64,000 nt of DNA from Porphyridium purpureum (Eukaryota; Rhodophyta; Bangiophyceae; Porphyridiales; Porphyridiaceae): NCBI GenBank assembly GCA_008690995.1, contig VRMN01000001.1, positions 3,100,001-3,164,000 on the forward strand, read 5' to 3'. The notes beneath the pieces were generated by a model. It was not told the DNA's origin. It did no database searches and saw only the letters and a list, made by a program, of their open reading frames with translations. The position numbers and the translations under genes are program-made. Each line of letters starts with the position of its first letter. Position 1 is the first letter of the stretch. Below are positions 46,908 to 56,149 of this stretch, piece after piece.

Positions 46908-48908
46908 TTTCTTTTTCTCCCCGTATCCTCTGCGTCGTAGTTGCGTGATTCCGTTCGTAGGTCTTCGCGTCAAACCGTGTTCATCGTCGAACGTCACCTG
47001 CCTTTGAAACACCCGCTGGCCTCCTTCTATATCGCTTTGGGACCGCCGGAAGGAATTTGTGCAGCCGCCAAGCCACTTGCTCACAGCTTGTCGAATGCGT
47101 GGTGTGCGACAGCCTCGCAAAGGGACGAATCTGGCGGCGTCCAGTAGACCTCCCTGAGCCAAGCAAATCGTCCAAGCAGGCATCGCGCGAGTGCACGCAA
47201 GGACGCTGCGTCACGGGGGCCGTACGAGATGCCAACACGTGTGGACGCGAAAGATTGTCTTTCCAGCGGCACACGCACCGATTCGGATTCACGGCTTTGT
47301 ACGCTGCCCCGTCCGGACGAACACTTACACGTTGTTGCTATTGTAAAGCGTTGGTCATTCTTCGTCGCTCTGGAACGCCACGATTCTCGAGGTGCCTTGA
47401 CCAGCAGCAACAGCGTTTCGTAGAAATGCAGATGACTCCACATTTCTTTCCTTTTCATCCGAGTTTGCACGTGTTACAACGACCATGAGGGGAATATAAA
47501 GTACAAGACAAAGGGCGAAGAAAGAACCGGCAAAACGGCTGCACGGACGTGCGTCTTTCGTGCAAGTTGAATTGCCTTGGGATCAGAATTCTCACGCACA
47601 CAATCAGCACTCCGCAGTTGTTGATTGCGAGGATGAATCATCCGTTGTCCTCTCTAAGAAAGTAGTAGCGAGCGTCCTGCTTGCAAGGATCGGCGGCGCG
47701 GCGAAAAATACATGCCAATAGCGCTCGGATGGCCTGGCGGTGAATCCTTGGGAGTCCTGACATGTGCGCGGATATCGATTGTCTTCGGTCGCTGTGGGCC
47801 AAGCCAACACGACGGTGCATGGATTGCGACAGTCCCACGTACAGTGCCTTCCTCTTACTCCGCGCTCAAACGCTTTCCTACGGGTTGCACGTTGGACGTC
47901 TCCCGAGTCCTTGCGCAAGCTTTGGTTCCAGCTTGGGAGGACGGTGGTCATGTCGAGGATCGGGGTGCCAAATTTGTGCACGTGGCGATCACTCTTTGGC
48001 GTGGGCAGAATCTCGTTTTGTTCAAGCAGGACGATCGAGCTTCGCTTCATGGCCTCTCCTCGTGGCGAAGGCCGTTCTGCATGCGCGCGCACGATCGCTT
48101 CGGGCTAAGTCGGTATCTACGCGCGTGTAAGTTTGTTTATGTGTTTGTCCGGAGCCTCTGCCGAGCCGGTAAGGGTTCGATTGGTCCTGGTTTCCCGTCG
48201 CACTCATGCGGCATGGCAACACCCATTGCATCTTACTGGCCACCCATGAAGTTGTCGTTCCGGGCGGCAACTCATCGTGATGTTTGCAGATCTGCAATGG
48301 ACTAACTCGGGAAGCCCAGGAGGCGAGATCCAGAGTTGGGGGCACTACTCCCGCCCGTAGCAGAAGTCATCAGCTTCCAGCTGTGTGAGCCCTTGATTGG
48401 CAACTTTCCTTAATTTGGGCTCTGCGAGTCATGCGGTCGCTTCGCCGGTGCAGGATTAAAACTCTCCGGTCCCGCCCGATCACGGCACAGTAGTTTCATT
48501 GGATGTTGCCGCCACGCACGAAGTTCAAGAGTCGAAGGGCACCATCCATCGCGAGAGCGTTGAAAGCGCAAGAAAAACAAAATCGGCAACTCGGCGTCGA
48601 GACCTTCACGCAGAAACGTTCAGCGGCCAGCACCAGATCTTTCAATACAAAGCTCCCACACCCGACGCGAGAACTCCTTGCGCTAGCCACCCAGCGGCCC
48701 ACCACAGAGGCCATTGCGTGGAACGCCGAGCCAGAAACGTGACACGATTTTGAGCACGAAACTTTGGGAGCGTATCACACCGGGGAAACCGGAAAGCGTG
48801 GAGGATTCAGACGCGTGTTCCTGTGGTGCGACGACGGAGGGAAGGATCGCGGAGGGACGGAGAACACAGCGTTGCGACGAGAAAGACGCTGCGCCCGATC
48901 CCATCGTT
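46908..48908. other. 2.0-kb spacer upstream of FAM136A-like gene
   Basis: Only one weak candidate gene (47604-48050, minus) was found. One GTACAGT occurs at 47839-47845, within that candidate. With the other two spacers, this makes 42.4-48.9 kb far less dense in recognisable genes than the flanks. Confidence 0.35.
47604..48050 (-). CDS. Possible protein of 148 residues
   Basis: The frame starts at ATG 48050 (MKRSSIVLLEQNEILPTPKS) and gives a mixed polar sequence with five cysteines. It has no recognised motif and no match to the neighbouring tandem family. It may be real or chance. Confidence 0.25.
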   Translation of the reverse strand: MKRSSIVLLEQNEILPTPKSDRHVHKFGTPILDMTTVLPSWNQSLRKDSGDVQRATRRKAFERGVRGRHCTWDCRNPCTVVLAWPTATEDNRYPRTCQDSQGFTARPSERYWHVFFAAPPILASRTLATTFLERTTDDSSSQSTTAEC

Positions 48909-49340
48909 ATGAAGGGTGCAGAGCGGTTGGAACGGGAGTTCCAGGGCGCCCTCGAGGAAATCGAGCGCTCGGAGATCCGGCCGCGACAAAAGGCGACGTA
49001 CATGTGCGCGGCCAAGTGTTGCGATGTGGCTAAGAGCCAAAATGAGCTGGCAAACTGCACCAACCGGTGCAGCACGCAGCTAACGTTTGCGCAACAAGTT
49101 GTCGAGGCGCATGTAGGTCAGCTGCAGGCTCGACTGGAGCGCTGCTCGGCGCGCTGCCAGGACATCGCCACAGAACGATTTGGAGGACAAGGGGCGCCGG
49201 ATGCCGAGGCGCGCGATCACGCGCAGAAAACATTTGACACGTGCGTGGATGCGTGTGCAGAAGAGACGCTACAGCTCCTGAAGCGCACGCACCAAGACAT
49301 CACTCGTGATTTGGCGTCGAGCTCGTCGACACGAACATAG
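48909..49340 (+). CDS. FAM136A: FAM136A-like mitochondrial CX3C protein
   Basis: The start at ATG 48909 gives 143 residues, close to the 138 of human FAM136A; the upstream extension opens at a TTG. Four CX3C motifs are present: CAAKC, CTNRC, CSARC and CVDAC, in the order and spacing of the family (DUF842). MKGAERLEREFQGALEEIERSEIRP precedes them. The twin CX3C hairpin suggests a disulfide-locked helical protein of the mitochondrial intermembrane space; its molecular role is not settled even in humans. It is convergent with the DNA polymerase gene, 72 bases between stops. Confidence 0.88.
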   Translation: MKGAERLEREFQGALEEIERSEIRPRQKATYMCAAKCCDVAKSQNELANCTNRCSTQLTFAQQVVEAHVGQLQARLERCSARCQDIATERFGGQGAPDAEARDHAQKTFDTCVDACAEETLQLLKRTHQDITRDLASSSSTRT

Positions 49341-49412
49341 GAACTTGTTTGGTAGCGGCCGGCGGCGGGCCGGCTTATAGAATACACACTCTTTATCCGA
49401 ACTTTCTGAAAT

Positions 49413-52400
49413 CTACTCGCCTTGAAAGATTTTGGCGCTCGAGCTAGCCTCGTGCCAGTTCGCACCCAGGCCAATTTTGACGCGAGGTTTCACGTTCATT
49501 GGCAATTGAAGAGAGTTTCGCATCTCGTCAGCCACAAGCCGCTTTGCGCGCGCAAGCTCTGCATCAGGCACCACCAAAACTACTTCGTCGTGGACTGAGA
49601 GTACAAGGCGGGATCGCATGGCCGCAACTTGCAGCTTCGCATCAATGCTCACCAGGATCGCCTTCATCATGTCTGCCTGAGTGCCCTGAATGGGCATGTT
49701 GGACGCCTGACGCTCAGCCTTTCGCCTTTGCATCTCAATCGACGAGGTAATCAGCTCTAACGGCATGCGCCGACCGAGCAGCGTCTCGGCAAACAGGTTA
49801 TGTCTTGCTTCCTCGATCAGATCCTCGCGCAAACGATACAATGCAGGCAAAACCTGCCGATGTTTCTCCATGAGTTCCAGGCACTCCGAGACGTTCTTGT
49901 GCAGCACATGGCCCAAGCCATGCACTCCCTGGCCATACAAAACCGCAAAAGTCAAACGCTTGGCTCTTTGCCGCAGCTCATCAAAAACGGGCGCACCGTC
50001 CGGAACGTCAAAAAGCTTGCGGGCAACCAGCGCATGGAAATCGTGCTGCTTCTGAATCGCTGCACACAATTCTTCATCCTCGCTGAGCGATGCCATGATC
50101 GTCAGCTCGATCTGCTCCAGATCTGCGCAAAGAATCTTATGGCCCTTGGGTGCTTGCACCGCACTGCGCAGCAAGGCGCCCCAGAGCGAGCGCGACGATG
50201 GCATTCCCTGCAGGTTGGGCTCGACCGATGAAATCCGGCCCGTTACCGTACCCAGCTGCTTGAATGTCGAATGGACGCACCCAGTATCTGCATGTACTGC
50301 CGACAAGAGCGGCGCCAAGACGTGGCGCTCGGTGAAGCTGGCAGAACGATATAGCATGAGAACCTTGGCAAATACCATCGCACGCCGCGGCTGATTGGTT
50401 CTACTCGCGAATCTCTGGTTATCGCTTTGGCCTTGGCCTCCATAAGACTGGGTCGGTGGTGTAATTCGACTCATGTCGGCAAAGGCGTCGAGCCCTGAAG
50501 CAATGCACTGCAAAACGTCGTCTCGAATCGATGGCCGTGACTGCTGCGCCGTTGCCGTCAACTTTGCGCTGGCTTTGGGTTTCGGCGCCGGTGAAAAGGA
50601 AATATCCGTCAGCTCCTCGCGCACTGAACGCGCACCTAGTTCTCCGTAAAGGACGTCGGCAGTCTGCTTGGCCGAGCTTGGGTCAAATGTATGCCCTGCC
50701 ACTTTAAACATGCGCTCGGCATGGCGCTGACGTGCGCGCTGAAGCCGTTGTTGGAGCGCTTGGAGGGCTTTCATGCTCATAGGCAGCCCGTTCCATTCCA
50801 TGCGTGCCAAAACAGATGTCAGTGGCGCTTCAATGGCGAGAAGCGCATTCGAGGAAAGGAGCTCCGGCACATCGTAAGCCTCGCGCACCTGCTCGAGCAC
50901 ACCGAATGCACTTGAAGCGCTCCAAACGGCATCCTCCAAGCGCGTACTGAGCGCATTTTCACTTCTCCTCGGACGCAAAGCTTTGCTCTGCTCCACGCTA
51001 GGGTACGCGTGCCGCATGATGTCCCTCTCAGTTGTTGACGATACGACTGTTTCACAAACAAATGAGTAAATCACCGAAATGTCCCACAGATGAATGGCTT
51101 GCAGATGGGACAGCAACGTAGGCGGATCCGACACCGCACGAGCCAAGGCTCGAAACACGGACTTTGGGTTCCACGATACAATCACAACGTCGGAGTCCGG
51201 TGAACGACGCGCCTGTCTTCGGCTAGCAGATGCGGCGTCTGCCAAAAAGGAGACGAAGTACTCCATGCCTGGACTAATTTGGCCAGGTGAACAAGGTACT
51301 AAGGCTAAATTTTCGCTGTCTTGCCAGAGAGGATGCCCTCGTTCAGTCCTGATACCAGTTAGCTGGTTTTCATCCGACTCGGTGCTAATCACGAGCATCT
51401 GCTTTTCGGAACCGTGATCATTGTCGAGACGCACCAACGAGATGCCCATGGTGTGATGTTGTGCGGCAGACGCAAGCACTTGAGCAACGCGAGCAGGATC
51501 AGAAAGACGCGTGACAGTAGAAGAACATGATGAATCTGCATTCTTCATCGCAAACAAGAAGGGCGCGTCACTTTGGCTTCCCGAAATTTTTCCCGCCTTT
51601 CTTTGGTTCTCAAGGGCCTTACCAGATGACTCTCTGCCAGTTGCCGTTGTCATTCCGTGTTCAAAGGCGTTTTCTCCCTCTTTCTTTTCCTCCTTTCCAG
51701 TGATATCCTGAATGATTTTCGGCATCTGATTGAGTTTAAAGCCGAGCGCCTGCAACAGGGAGCTCAACGTCTTCCGATCTGCCGAATCATAAACGTCGTC
51801 TTTCGCATTCTCGCTTGCGTCGCGCATGTGATCCAGAAATCCCTCCATCATGGGACGTACCTGCTCTGGGAGGCGCGTTAATGACTGCCTCATTTCGAGT
51901 TGGCCACGATCGCAAATGAGGCCGAGGAACGAATCATCATTTTCTCGCTTAAAGGTTGCAAACTTTTTCAGTGTCGATGTAGTAAGAAGGCGCGACGTTT
52001 GCTTGGCAGTCTCTTTCGCCGAAAGACAGCGCGAGACCTCACTGATCACTTGCTCTAACGAGCCATACAATGATACAAGAGCCTCGGCGGTTTTGACACC
52101 AATGCCCTTGACGCCTTTCACTCGCTGTGATGAAACAAGTGAAGGAAGTCCCGCAAGCGCAAGAACGTCGGGAATGCTGGCCGGTTGCAAGCCTGGTCGA
52201 TGCAAAGCTCGGAAAGTCTGGAGATCCACACGATATGCAATGGAGTCCGCAGAGCTGGAGCAAACCTTGGCGTGCAAATGCAGCAGATCCGAGGTCTGCA
52301 TGGGGTCGTTTGGGCGAAGAATTTCAAAGGCCTTCCGCACTAGCAGCAGTTCCACGTTTCCTAACGATAAAAGCTGTTGTGACGCGAGAAAGCCCTGATC

Positions 52401-54569
52401 GTTCGCAAATATCTTGCAAGGTACTTGACGATCCTTGCACATGTGCGCCACACCGGCAGCAAGATCCAGGCTTGACACCCATTGCCGATGGCGTCGTGAA
52501 CGCCGACTGTAAGTGCGGCGGGAGGAAGGCACGGAATGAGATTTGACGGACGCGTCATCGCCATCCAGAACCAGCACACCAAGTGCTTGCATGACGCGCT
52601 TTACCCAAGGAATGCAGTCCTGAAGGGCCCGATTCTTTTTGCTTCCCACTCCAACGCTCCCACGGGGTCGTGACCCGAGCACCAGCACAATGCCACGATG
52701 AGAGCTCCCTACATGCGTACGAATCAGTTTCCGCATGTATGAAAGTAGACCCACCAATGGTCCTGTTTCGATCCCAAGGCCTGGAGCGCACAAGCCGAGA
52801 TCGCGATTCAGGTACCGAATCAGAATCGGTATGCCGTCTATAACGTATACCGCTGGACCAGACAGATTCATGTGTTCAGGCTCCGGGTCCTTGGACGGTG
52901 GCTCCACGGTCGTCAGTGTCGAAACAGACAAAAAGGCTGCAAGGGGCAAAGATCCACTCGAGGACACACTCGTCTTCAAATTCGCTTCGCAATCAGAAAT
53001 CCCCGAGAGTGTGCTGACCGGAGCATCTTCGCCAAGCCCCTCGGATCGCGGACTGCCCCAGTCTGCATGCACGCCAACTGACAAAAGTAGCCACTTCAAA
53101 TAACCGCGGCTCGAAGGTTCAGACGATACGAGGAAAAGTGCCAGGGCCGGCCGTGACTCAATTGCCTCCCTGACCGCTTCGACGTTCACGTGCTCCCGTA
53201 GACACTGGCTAAAATAGTCATCTGGTGACGTGGTTGCTGGCACACCCGAACCCGAGCCCATTCGGTCTTCATCCTGGCCAGTTTCCTGCTCATCGGTGTC
53301 CTGATCGAGGTACGCGTATGGGTCGTACTCGCGCTCCAACCGCGCGAGATCTTGAGCTCGGATTTCGCTTTCTATGGCGCGCCGTATATGGACGGAAAGC
53401 GAAGAACTATCCCTCGCTTCCCACATGTGCTCAATGTTCCGAAACTTGCTCAGTGTCTTCACGGCCTTCGCATGTTTGATGCCCTGAATGCTCACGAGCG
53501 CACGGTATGATGCGGCCTGGCATGGCTTCAAATCGGGAAAGTCTGATTCAAACCGATTCAAATCGTACATGTCTGGTCGCGAGTTCGTCCAACTTGCAAC
53601 CTCCTTACCACTTACAGCCGAAACATTCCGTTCGAGATCGCCACCAGGTTTCAGGACTTGAACCATTTCGGACACAAGTCCCAGCGCAGAGGGATGGTGG
53701 GACACAAGCAGCACAGCATGACCATCTTTTTCGCATTGAGTAGCATACTCAGCAAACACGCGCGGTTCCTCGGCGGGAATGCATGGGATACCAAGGTGCC
53801 CTAAAAATTCAATTTCGTCCTGATGGATGCCCATGCCTCCAACGCACAGGTATTTGGCTTGATGGACTTGATCAAGCGCTAAAATGCGCAACAAGCCAAG
53901 CACAAACTGGAAAAAGCGCTCCTCGCCGGCCGAATCATTCAACGGCACCGCGCTTTGTTTCTGCACAAGATCCACGTACTTGTCGGCGCGCGCGGCGTCC
54001 TCTTCTTCAATGAAGAGAGCCGAGTACCCAATGACCACGTGTTCAGCAGAAACGCGCCGCGGTCTCTTTTCATCCGTGCGAATGTGTCCGTGGCTCCGCT
54101 CGTTGTGCGGTTCGTTACACGTCACATTTTCGCGACGCAAGCCGTCCGCCAAAATACTGCTGAGGTCACTCAGAGACACGGAGCGTGCGTCTGTAAGGAC
54201 ACGTTCCTTTGCGTTGTTGTGCATGCGTGGCAATGATGTTTCCGTGCCAAACGGCGTCTCGATCTCATCGAGAGCAGTCGATGCCACCACGTCTCGATCC
54301 CAGTGATCCGCATTCATGGTCCAGGAATGGACAGCACGCGCCTCTGCATTTTTCGCCCCTCTGCGCACCCGGCGCCCTTGCTCAAGCTCCACGCGGCGCG
54401 ACCGCTTCGTCGGAAACGCGACACAATCTATCCGTGTGTGGCTTACGCTGCACGGACTCTCCGAACAGGACCGCGGCAAACATCCCCGATACCGGCGAGT
54501 ATACAGATACTCACCGAGCAGCACTCCGCGCGCGGGCGCCGACGCGTAGCACGAGCCGTCGCTGTTCAT
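49413..54569 (-). CDS. Family-A (Pol I-like) DNA polymerase, probably organellar
   Basis: The 1718-residue protein starts at ATG 54569 with an Arg/Ser-rich leader. A 5'-3' exonuclease-like domain begins VYVIDGIPILIRYLN (about 570) and has the helix-hairpin block VKGVKGIGVKTAEALVSLYG (about 818). A similar block (IQGIKHAKAVKTLSKF, about 363) sits in an N-terminal half with no other clear domain. A 3'-5' exonuclease-like region (about 1020-1230) lacks the DxE, Asp and YxxxD residues. The polymerase domain is intact: TGRISSVEPNLQG, motif A ADLEQIELTIMASLS (about 1488), motif B RAKRLTFAVLYGQG (about 1541), and motif C SVHDEVV (about 1660). Pol I of bacteria is about 930 residues, so this is nearly double. 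Organelle location is inferred from the leader and family. Confidence 0.85.
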   Translation of the reverse strand: MNSDGSCYASAPARGVLLGEYLYTRRYRGCLPRSCSESPCSVSHTRIDCVAFPTKRSRRVELEQGRRVRRGAKNAEARAVHSWTMNADHWDRDVVASTALDEIETPFGTETSLPRMHNNAKERVLTDARSVSLSDLSSILADGLRRENVTCNEPHNERSHGHIRTDEKRPRRVSAEHVVIGYSALFIEEEDAARADKYVDLVQKQSAVPLNDSAGEERFFQFVLGLLRILALDQVHQAKYLCVGGMGIHQDEIEFLGHLGIPCIPAEEPRVFAEYATQCEKDGHAVLLVSHHPSALGLVSEMVQVLKPGGDLERNVSAVSGKEVASWTNSRPDMYDLNRFESDFPDLKPCQAASYRALVSIQGIKHAKAVKTLSKFRNIEHMWEARDSSSLSVHIRRAIESEIRAQDLARLEREYDPYAYLDQDTDEQETGQDEDRMGSGSGVPATTSPDDYFSQCLREHVNVEAVREAIESRPALALFLVSSEPSSRGYLKWLLLSVGVHADWGSPRSEGLGEDAPVSTLSGISDCEANLKTSVSSSGSLPLAAFLSVSTLTTVEPPSKDPEPEHMNLSGPAVYVIDGIPILIRYLNRDLGLCAPGLGIETGPLVGLLSYMRKLIRTHVGSSHRGIVLVLGSRPRGSVGVGSKKNRALQDCIPWVKRVMQALGVLVLDGDDASVKSHSVPSSRRTYSRRSRRHRQWVSSLDLAAGVAHMCKDRQVPCKIFANDQGFLASQQLLSLGNVELLLVRKAFEILRPNDPMQTSDLLHLHAKVCSSSADSIAYRVDLQTFRALHRPGLQPASIPDVLALAGLPSLVSSQRVKGVKGIGVKTAEALVSLYGSLEQVISEVSRCLSAKETAKQTSRLLTTSTLKKFATFKRENDDSFLGLICDRGQLEMRQSLTRLPEQVRPMMEGFLDHMRDASENAKDDVYDSADRKTLSSLLQALGFKLNQMPKIIQDITGKEEKKEGENAFEHGMTTATGRESSGKALENQRKAGKISGSQSDAPFLFAMKNADSSCSSTVTRLSDPARVAQVLASAAQHHTMGISLVRLDNDHGSEKQMLVISTESDENQLTGIRTERGHPLWQDSENLALVPCSPGQISPGMEYFVSFLADAASASRRQARRSPDSDVVIVSWNPKSVFRALARAVSDPPTLLSHLQAIHLWDISVIYSFVCETVVSSTTERDIMRHAYPSVEQSKALRPRRSENALSTRLEDAVWSASSAFGVLEQVREAYDVPELLSSNALLAIEAPLTSVLARMEWNGLPMSMKALQALQQRLQRARQRHAERMFKVAGHTFDPSSAKQTADVLYGELGARSVREELTDISFSPAPKPKASAKLTATAQQSRPSIRDDVLQCIASGLDAFADMSRITPPTQSYGGQGQSDNQRFASRTNQPRRAMVFAKVLMLYRSASFTERHVLAPLLSAVHADTGCVHSTFKQLGTVTGRISSVEPNLQGMPSSRSLWGALLRSAVQAPKGHKILCADLEQIELTIMASLSEDEELCAAIQKQHDFHALVARKLFDVPDGAPVFDELRQRAKRLTFAVLYGQGVHGLGHVLHKNVSECLELMEKHRQVLPALYRLREDLIEEARHNLFAETLLGRRMPLELITSSIEMQRRKAERQASNMPIQGTQADMMKAILVSIDAKLQVAAMRSRLVLSVHDEVVLVVPDAELARAKRLVADEMRNSLQLPMNVKPRVKIGLGANWHEASSSAKIFQGE

Positions 54570-54678
54570 GGTTTGCGCTCGAAACCGGCGACCAGCAGCG
54601 TTTTGCCGGGCGAGCTGCGGCGCGTCCCCTCAACCTTTTCCCCTCGCGCGGCGCAAAGATTTTTGGAGCTGGCGAAAA

Positions 54679-54718
54679 GTACAGTGGGGCAAGAGCGCTG
54701 GTTTGAACGAAGTACAGT
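54679..54718. promoter_or_regulatory. Two GTACAGT motifs upstream of the polymerase gene
   Basis: Copies at 54679-54685 and 54712-54718 lie 110-149 bases upstream of the polymerase start (in inverse orientation to the gene), in the 177-base gap before the RPB8 stop. Confidence 0.45.
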
Positions 54719-54746
54719 GACTGGGTGTTTTCTTCAAGAAAATACG

Positions 54747-55653
54747 CTAGCCGTCCAGCCGACTCATGAGCAGGTAGATCTCCGTGTCGACTTCGAACGT
54801 GCGCGAGTTCAGCGTGTGCGCCGCAGCTGCGAGCGACATGAGCAGGCCTCCGAAAGAGACATAGACCACACTGTCGCACACATCAGACACGGAAGAACGC
54901 GCGAACAACGGCGGTCGTCACACGAAAACGCGACCAAAAAGAGCGAGCGAAACCAGAATCGTCGCAACAGGAGTTGTGGTCAGAGAACATTCAAAGAAAC
55001 GAGGAAATTCAAACCCACTCCGCAGTCCAGGTCGATGAGTCAGTACATCAAATCTTAGTCGTGCGGAAAAACTCATGCGTGCACACGCACCGGGTGCGCT
55101 CACACAACGGACAGACGACACATTCGCGTTCTGCCGCCTCTGGATCGCTGCAGAAAGTCTCTGAAATCGCGGGGCGTATAAGGATCGGCGCGTGCCTAGA
55201 GCGTAAACTCTAAAATCCACAGAAACAGAAGCCTTTGCATTTTCGCCCTGTACAAAGGCGCATGTGGAAGGAAAAAAAAAATCCTGCGGAAAAAAAGGAC
55301 AAAGATGAAAAAAGAGATCCGAGAACGTACGCTTTGTTCCTTTCCTCGGCATAATGATAAATCTTGCCGTACATGGCGTACTGGTATTCCTCCAGCAGAG
55401 ACGATTCTGACTCGCGCCCAATCTTGGTATCTAGCGAGTCTGCCAGCGCCAGTGTGTACAGCTCACCTTCCTTCACAGGATAGATTTCGGTGTTCACGTC
55501 CAACACCATCTCCGCGGACTTGCTGTCCGAGCTCATGCTGATGCGGGAGGTCTTGTCGAACTTTTTCTCGTACACCATTCGCGACGGATCCTTCGGGTCC
55601 GGGAACTTGTCTATCGAGTTCACCGTGAAGGTATCTTCGAACACTTTGACCAT
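54747..55653 (-). CDS. RPB8: RPB8 (RPABC3), shared RNA polymerase subunit; two exons
   Basis: Exon 1 (55331-55653) starts at ATG 55653, MVKVFEDTFTVNSIDKF, and carries FDKTSRISMSSDSKSAEMVLDVNTEIYPV and QYAMYGKIYHYAEE. The frame then runs into nonsense, but exon 2 (54747-54870) supplies the missing end: YVSFGGLLMSLAAAAHTLNSRTFEVDTEIYLLMSRLDG, cut here as YVSFGGLLMSL, FEVDTEIYLLMSRL. Joining at GTACGT...ACAG gives 148 residues, the family's normal length, in frame. RPB8 is an OB-fold subunit of Pol I, II and III. The splice sites were placed by eye; the acceptor could shift slightly, but the GT-AG pair fits. This is the only clear intron in the window. Confidence 0.88.
54871..55330 (-). other. 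Spliceosomal intron of RPB8
   Basis: 460 bases, 5' GTACGT and 3' ACAG on the minus strand. It splits the codon after its second base (phase 2). The minus-strand frames inside it match nothing. Confidence 0.75.
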
Positions 55654-56149
55654 CGTGCCGCGTTTGTCCCGTCCACCCCGAATGCGCACCAAACCCCGCG
55701 TGCGCAACTCTAAAAGTGACCACTCGCTCAGGCTGCACGCGCTGTCAGGTTGTCCTCGCGGTTGGTCCTTCAGCTTGAGCCCACTCTGCCCCTTCCGTCG
55801 TTCCGTCACACACTGACACCCAACCCGGCTGTTCCGGTTGCTTGTCCATCGAGCGAAGCGGCGCATGCGCGGTGTAGAAGCATTACATTGAAATGCATTA
55901 CAAAGTTACCCAACTTCGACTTGCTACTAAATTGACGCACATTTATTAGTAGCCGTGCGCACTACCCTAACCGCAACACGTGCGCTGTACTCATATGTAC
56001 AGTGTAAAGAGTACAGTTGGATGTGGGTGTGTACAGTTGGTCATTTGGGAGCGCGGTGGCGATGCAGCGCGGGGAGAGAGCGCTAAAGGTTGGTGGCGGT
56101 GGTGCAGGGGGGGATGTGTGTGTGGGGGGGAAAGCGGGGAAGGTTGAGG
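55654..56149. other. Divergent promoter region, RPB8/PAT1
   Basis: 496 bases between the divergent starts of RPB8 and PAT1. The part near PAT1 contains three direct GTACAGT copies and a nearby GCTGTAC. No separate gene was found; the minus-strand frames here are shadows. Confidence 0.45.
55997..56037. promoter_or_regulatory. Three GTACAGT motifs upstream of PAT1
   Basis: Copies at 55997-56003, 56011-56017 and 56031-56037 in the same orientation, about 113-153 bases before the PAT1 start used here. GCTGTAC lies just before the first. Confidence 0.5.

Noticed and set aside
46908-47183. 92-residue N-terminal extension of copy C
   Set aside because: Copy B begins exactly at the equivalent of ATG 46907, and the extension has no counterpart in A or B.
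42269-48908. Transposon or virus-like origin for the tandem family region
   Set aside because: No terminal repeats, transposase, reverse transcriptase or capsid-like frame was seen; plain gene duplication explains it.
54303-55058. 251-codon plus-strand frame over the polymerase start and RPB8 exon 2
   Set aside because: Antisense to two real genes, Arg-rich, no motif.
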